This document shows positions 60,411 through 64,000 of a DNA stretch of 64,000 bases, one piece after another (positions within the stretch are counted from its first letter, which is position 1; each line of letters opens with the position of its first letter). The stretch is from assembly GCA_027488115.1 (NCBI GenBank), contig JAIYCG010000044.1, positions 62,001 to 126,000 on the forward strand, written 5' to 3'. Origin of the DNA: Comamonadaceae bacterium. GTDB taxonomy: Bacteria > Pseudomonadota > Gammaproteobacteria > Burkholderiales > Burkholderiaceae_C. Under the pieces are notes generated by a model. That model ran no database searches and was not told where the DNA came from. It saw only the letters and a list, made by a program, of their open reading frames with translations. The position numbers and the translations under genes were made by a program.

Positions 60411-61259
60411 TTAATGCTGCAATTTAGCCTCTTGGTAGATGGCATAGAGTTTGGCATACATGGGGCCAGGTTTGCCAAGGCCGACTGGTTTGGAGTCGAT
60501 CAAGATGACAGGCAGAACTTCTTTGGTGGCAGAAGACAACAGTACTTCATCAGCAGCGAATACCTCTTCTTGAGAGATGGCGCGCATCTCCATAGGGATG
60601 CCATGCTTTTCGCAAAGTTCTTCGAAAAGCCCGTACCGAATGCCTTCCAATACCAGGTTATTTTTCTTTGGGCCCAACAGGGTATGGTTTTTCACAATCC
60701 AAACATTGGATGCCGAAGCTTCGGTTAAGTAGCCATCACGAAACTGAATCGTTTCAAGTGCGCTATGTTGTGCAGCGTTTTGGGCTGCAAGCACATTGCC
60801 TAACAAAGATGTGGATTTGATATCACAGCGCAGCCAGCGCAGGTCTTGCATGGTGACACATGCCACGCCTCTTTCGCGCGTTTCCTTGGAAGGTGGCGAC
60901 ATGGCGTTGACCATGATGAAAACGGTTGGCTTGGTGTTAAGCGGGAATGCATGCGAACGGATGGCGACGCCTCGGGTTACTTGGATATAGACCAACAGAT
61001 CAGCGCCTTCAGATTTTTCCAAAAGGTTTGAAATGATCTGCAGCCATTGCTCATGGGAATAAATGTTGTCAATCCCTACTGCGGCCAGGCTTCGTGTCAG
61101 TCGATCTAAGTGCTGCTGCGGTCGAAACAGTTTGCGCTGGTAGACCGGGATCACGTCATAAATGCCATCGCCAAATATGAAACCGCGGTCAAGCACCGAG
61201 ACACTGGCTTGCGATATGGGCAAAAACTGCCCGTTAAGATATACAACTTGCTCATTCAT
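60411..61259 (-). CDS. D-amino acid transaminase (class IV)
   Basis: A 282-residue fold-type IV PLP enzyme. K148 in RCDIKSTSLLGNVLA is the PLP lysine; R101 and H103 in IRSHAFP match the carboxylate-trap Arg and His of D-alanine transaminases. E179-type TEASASNVWI is present. It moves amino groups between D-amino acids and 2-oxoacids. First gene of the four-gene operon. Confidence 0.87.
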   Translation of the reverse strand: MNEQVVYLNGQFLPISQASVSVLDRGFIFGDGIYDVIPVYQRKLFRPQQHLDRLTRSLAAVGIDNIYSHEQWLQIISNLLEKSEGADLLVYIQVTRGVAIRSHAFPLNTKPTVFIMVNAMSPPSKETRERGVACVTMQDLRWLRCDIKSTSLLGNVLAAQNAAQHSALETIQFRDGYLTEASASNVWIVKNHTLLGPKKNNLVLEGIRYGLFEELCEKHGIPMEMRAISQEEVFAADEVLLSSATKEVLPVILIDSKPVGLGKPGPMYAKLYAIYQEAKLQH

Positions 61260-61460
61260 GCGTGAAACCCCGATACATCAAAAAACTAAATTCTATTGAC
61301 ACAGAAGGCATGTGAAAAATGTACTTCGGTGTGACAGGCTACTTGTTTCTTGCTGCCGGATCAAGATGTTGTTCACACTAAGTTAATATTAAATTGTTAG
61401 ATTAAGATTTATGAACAAATTTTCATTCAATACTCACGAAATTACAGGGATCAATTAAGA

Positions 61461-62396
61461 ATGAGAATTTTATTTTGTACCAAAAAAGATGTGTTTGGTG
61501 CTTGGATATTGAATTGGGTACTACCAAAACTGAGCCAGCACCACGTCAAGGTATTCTTATCGGACAAGACGAGGACTGAAGAAAATTCGGTGCAAGCGCT
61601 CACAGAAGAGAAATATCTTGAGCGCGATTTACCGCTATCAGCTTTATTCACCTTGATTGATAGCCATTCAGAGACAGGCCCCTTGGCCACTTTTGAAGGT
61701 TGCCGGAAGCGTTACCAAGTTGAAATTGATACCATCACAAATGTGAACGATCCTGACACTGAAAAATTGATTCGAGATTGGTCACCCGACATCATTGTTT
61801 CGGCTCGTTTCAGCCTTATCTTTAAAGCAAACATAGAAAGCATCCCACCTTTAGGGATTTTCAATATTCACCCAGGAGCTTTACCTGGGTACGCTGGGCT
61901 TTGTGCGCCACTTCAAGGCATATTGCATGCAGAAAAAAAATTAGGCTGCACGCTTCACAAGGTGGATGGAGGAATTGATACGGGTGCGATCTACCGAGTT
62001 GCCTACCTTGAGTCTGATCCAAAGCAATCTGTATTTGCTCACATAGCACCCCTCTATGAATTGGGTCTGACGAACTTGCTTGAGTTATTGGCAGATCTTG
62101 CTCAGGGCAAGACGCCACAACTCAAAGTGCAAGATAAAGAAGGCTTTAGATATTTTCGCTTGCCTGACGAATCAGCTTTTGTTGAGCTCGATCGGATGGG
62201 TGTACAGGCAGTGTCATTTGATGCGTACAGTGAATTTATCAAGCAATTTGTGCCGGCTTCATTGGCAAGCCAACTTAAGCTTGTGCTGTCACCTTTAGAA
62301 ATTCAAAGTTCAACGCAATGCGTTGCAGAATTAGGGATTCCAGATGCCCTAGAGCAGTTCAAAAAGAGTTTGCAACAGAGCTGTGTCAATGCTTAG
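61461..62396 (+). CDS. Formyltransferase-fold protein
   Basis: A 311-residue protein with the formyl-THF transferase fold. The catalytic N-H-D set is intact: N135 and H137 in NIHPGALPGYAG and D173 in GGIDTGAIY. The N-terminal 90 residues are weakly like methionyl-tRNA formyltransferase, and a C-terminal Fmt RNA-binding domain is not obvious. It may formylate a sugar or amine. Divergent from the D-amino acid operon; its stop abuts the convergent binding-protein gene. Confidence 0.8.
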   Translation: MRILFCTKKDVFGAWILNWVLPKLSQHHVKVFLSDKTRTEENSVQALTEEKYLERDLPLSALFTLIDSHSETGPLATFEGCRKRYQVEIDTITNVNDPDTEKLIRDWSPDIIVSARFSLIFKANIESIPPLGIFNIHPGALPGYAGLCAPLQGILHAEKKLGCTLHKVDGGIDTGAIYRVAYLESDPKQSVFAHIAPLYELGLTNLLELLADLAQGKTPQLKVQDKEGFRYFRLPDESAFVELDRMGVQAVSFDAYSEFIKQFVPASLASQLKLVLSPLEIQSSTQCVAELGIPDALEQFKKSLQQSCVNA

Positions 62397-62399
62397 TTC

Positions 62400-63416
62400 T
62401 TAGTTAACAGTCTCAGCAATTTTCACAACACGAATCGGCGGGTAAAGCTTTAGCTCTTTGGCTACCCGCATGTTGACAATCAAAGAAAACCCGGGTGGTG
62501 CAACAACAGGAATGTTTTGGGGTTGGATTTTTTTGACCAAAATCATCTCAGCCTTAGATGCCGTTAATTGTCCAACTGTCGTGTAGCGATTTACAACCCC
62601 AAACAAAGCATCAGACTCAAGCACAACTGGCTCGGAGACAGCAAGAACTGGCAGATTTTGTTTGACTGCCTCTTTGGTAATCACATTTCGATTAAGCAGT
62701 AAAAAAGTATCTGGCGCAAAGTAAATTAAATCAACTTTTTTCTTTGCCAGTTCATCAACTAACTGAGGCAAACTTGAAGCGTCAGGCTTGCCTTCAGGGT
62801 TCAGTGGAACATTGACAGACACGAGTTGGAAATCAAACTTGGATTGAGCGATTTCGAGTTCATTTTTCACGACCTTTGAATTGTTTTCTGTCGTGTTAAA
62901 GACATAGCCGATGCGTTTGAAGGGCAAATAGAGTCTTGCAACTTGTAGCTGGGTATCTACAGGTAAGACATAAAGAGTTCCAGTGACGTTGCGGCCTGGG
63001 GCATTCAAGCTTTTGACCAGCCCCGAGCCGACAGGGGTTGAGGCAATCATGAAAAGGGCAGGGATATCAGTGACATGCTTAGCTGGGTCGACATTTTCAA
63101 CAGTTCCAAGCATTGCTAACGACACTGTAGTGCCCCAAGTGACAAGCAGGTCTGGCTTGTTGGCTTTAACTTGTTTGACGAACTGAGGCAAGACTTGAGA
63201 ATTTGTTTTTGCATCGAGCACTTCAATCTCAACCGGTATCTTTCGCTCTGAGAAATAGCTTTTGAAACCCATGCAAGCTTCTTCACATCCGCGAAACACA
63301 ACCATTGTGATGCGAAATGGTTTGACATCGGCAGCAAATGATCGGTCCGGGTAAACCGTGCTACCAACAGCTACAAGCAAAAGCAGTGCAAAAGAACGGA
63401 TGTTTGAAGATATCAT
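62400..63416 (-). CDS. ABC-type periplasmic binding protein (TrpX-like, PF04392 type)
   Basis: A 338-residue binding protein of the ABC_sub_bind family, with VVFRGCEEACMGFKSYFSERKIPVEIEV, TWGTTVSLAMLG, ASTPVGSGLVKSLNAPGRNVTGT and the VNPEGK-type middle. The start MISSNIRSF at 63416 overlaps the upstream MFS gene stop (ATGA) and leaves a clean signal peptide ending RSFAAD. Ligand unknown; the matching permease and ATPase are not in the window. Confidence 0.83.
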   Translation of the reverse strand: MISSNIRSFALLLLVAVGSTVYPDRSFAADVKPFRITMVVFRGCEEACMGFKSYFSERKIPVEIEVLDAKTNSQVLPQFVKQVKANKPDLLVTWGTTVSLAMLGTVENVDPAKHVTDIPALFMIASTPVGSGLVKSLNAPGRNVTGTLYVLPVDTQLQVARLYLPFKRIGYVFNTTENNSKVVKNELEIAQSKFDFQLVSVNVPLNPEGKPDASSLPQLVDELAKKKVDLIYFAPDTFLLLNRNVITKEAVKQNLPVLAVSEPVVLESDALFGVVNRYTTVGQLTASKAEMILVKKIQPQNIPVVAPPGFSLIVNMRVAKELKLYPPIRVVKIAETVN

Positions 63417-64000
63417 TTTTGTAAAGAAGCCTGTTTGTTGACAGTTGAGCGCAATACGAGCCCAAGGTTTCCGAGGCAAAGCACCAAAACGCAAACACCA
63501 AGGCCGACCGCTGCTTCACGGTAATTGAAAGACAGCGAAAAGATGGCCACGATGCCTGCTCCTAAAACTCCGCCGACGCGCTCAAAAGCTCTTGCAAGGG
63601 CCAATGTATTGGGCGTACTGATATGCGGCAACTCTGACCGGGTAATGGACAGTATGACCGAGGTGGACATGGTCAAGACCATACTTTGTCCAAGCCCGAT
63701 ACACATGATGGCTGCAGCTAATGCCGCTGCTGAGTTAAACCAATAGAGAAGCAATGCGCCTGAGCCAGTCAAGAGTGCGCCAGCGATCATGATTCGAATC
63801 TTTAAATGGGGCCCTGGGTTGACTCGAGCGATCAACATATTTCCAAAGATCAGGGGCAGGTAATACAGCATAAAGAACTGCCCGATGCTGGTTTGAGAGA
63901 ATTGAAAACTTATCAGCAGAATGGGTGTCACATAAAACAACAAACCACCAAGCATCAGTTTGCCTGCGGCAATATCACAAAGCAAAATGATTAAAACTTG
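63413..64000 (-). CDS. MFS transporter, C-terminal part (cut by the window edge)
   Basis: At least 195 residues of a major facilitator protein, open to the right edge. About six membrane helices are visible, with GQFFMLYYLPLIFGNMLIARVNP and a final VVLCLG-type helix. The start lies beyond the window. It is translationally coupled to the TrpX-like gene by a four-base overlap. Substrate unknown. Confidence 0.75.
   Translation of the reverse strand, partial: QVLIILLCDIAAGKLMLGGLLFYVTPILLISFQFSQTSIGQFFMLYYLPLIFGNMLIARVNPGPHLKIRIMIAGALLTGSGALLLYWFNSAAALAAAIMCIGLGQSMVLTMSTSVILSITRSELPHISTPNTLALARAFERVGGVLGAGIVAIFSLSFNYREAAVGLGVCVLVLCLGNLGLVLRSTVNKQASLQK

Noticed and set aside
61369..61418. Inverted repeat TTGTTCA ... 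TGAACAA upstream of the formyltransferase gene
   Set aside because: Arms of seven bases separated by about 36 bases in an AT-rich region can arise by chance; no second copy supports it.
1..64000. CRISPR array, prophage structural genes or insertion sequences
   Set aside because: No regular short repeat-spacer array, no capsid, portal, terminase or transposase-like protein was seen; the only repeats are the tRNA-derived units and short operator motifs.

Overview
The window looks like a chromosomal segment of a betaproteobacterium of the order Burkholderiales, most likely a Comamonadaceae-like freshwater lineage. The order call rests on six Bug/TctC-type periplasmic binding proteins, a family expanded in Burkholderiales, on the many class III CoA-transferases, and on the gene content in general. 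The genus is not provable from this sequence alone.

Region 1 (about 1-9,960) is accessory. Four copies of the 3' half of one tRNA gene (CAT anticodon loop through CCA) lie at about 484, 6272, 7109 and 9906. Three of them carry a terminator and three carry a conserved upstream arm module. They divide the DNA into cassettes: an RND efflux operon with DUF2892, DUF3149 and OsmC genes; a PIN/RHH toxin-antitoxin pair; and a tannase-family (MHETase-like) lipoprotein with a MarR regulator. No intact tRNA and no integrase is present.

Region 2 (9,986-14,280) is a SiaA-SiaB-SiaC phosphorylation-switch operon. Its fourth gene is a class III adenylate cyclase, where Pseudomonas siaABCD has the diguanylate cyclase SiaD.

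Region 3 (14,405-32,460) is catabolic: a ThDP enzyme, an acyl-CoA synthetase, GntR and LysR regulators, an aldehyde dehydrogenase, two SDRs, GST-like proteins, a SnoaL-like protein, a LIV-type ABC importer with two permease pairs, and a divergent class III CoA-transferase.

Region 4 (32,524-37,874) is a MarR-flanked operon of a Bug binding protein, a CoA-transferase and a CitE-like lyase, followed by a decayed GDSL hydrolase and a SnoaL-like gene. A tandem-cupin gene lies behind the marR gene.

Region 5 (37,946-55,705) is the largest catabolic block. It holds four Bug binding proteins, two CoA-transferases, two paralogous acyl-CoA dehydrogenases, an HMG-CoA-lyase-like enzyme, two crotonases, a MmgE/PrpD protein, an acyl-CoA ligase, an RraA-like aldolase, two SDRs and a HutC-type GntR regulator. 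Three intergenic copies of a TGTACGGACA motif, one of them at the gntR promoter, suggest that one regulator controls most of this block. The enzymes fit uptake, CoA activation, oxidation, hydration and retro-aldol cleavage of a methyl-branched di- or tricarboxylate.

Region 6 (55,821-64,000) holds arsC with a truncated aquaporin, an operon for N-acyl-D-amino acids and D-amino acids (D-aminoacylase, DSD1-like enzyme, Bug binding protein, D-amino acid transaminase), a formyltransferase-fold protein, a TrpX-like binding protein and the end of an MFS gene cut by the window edge.
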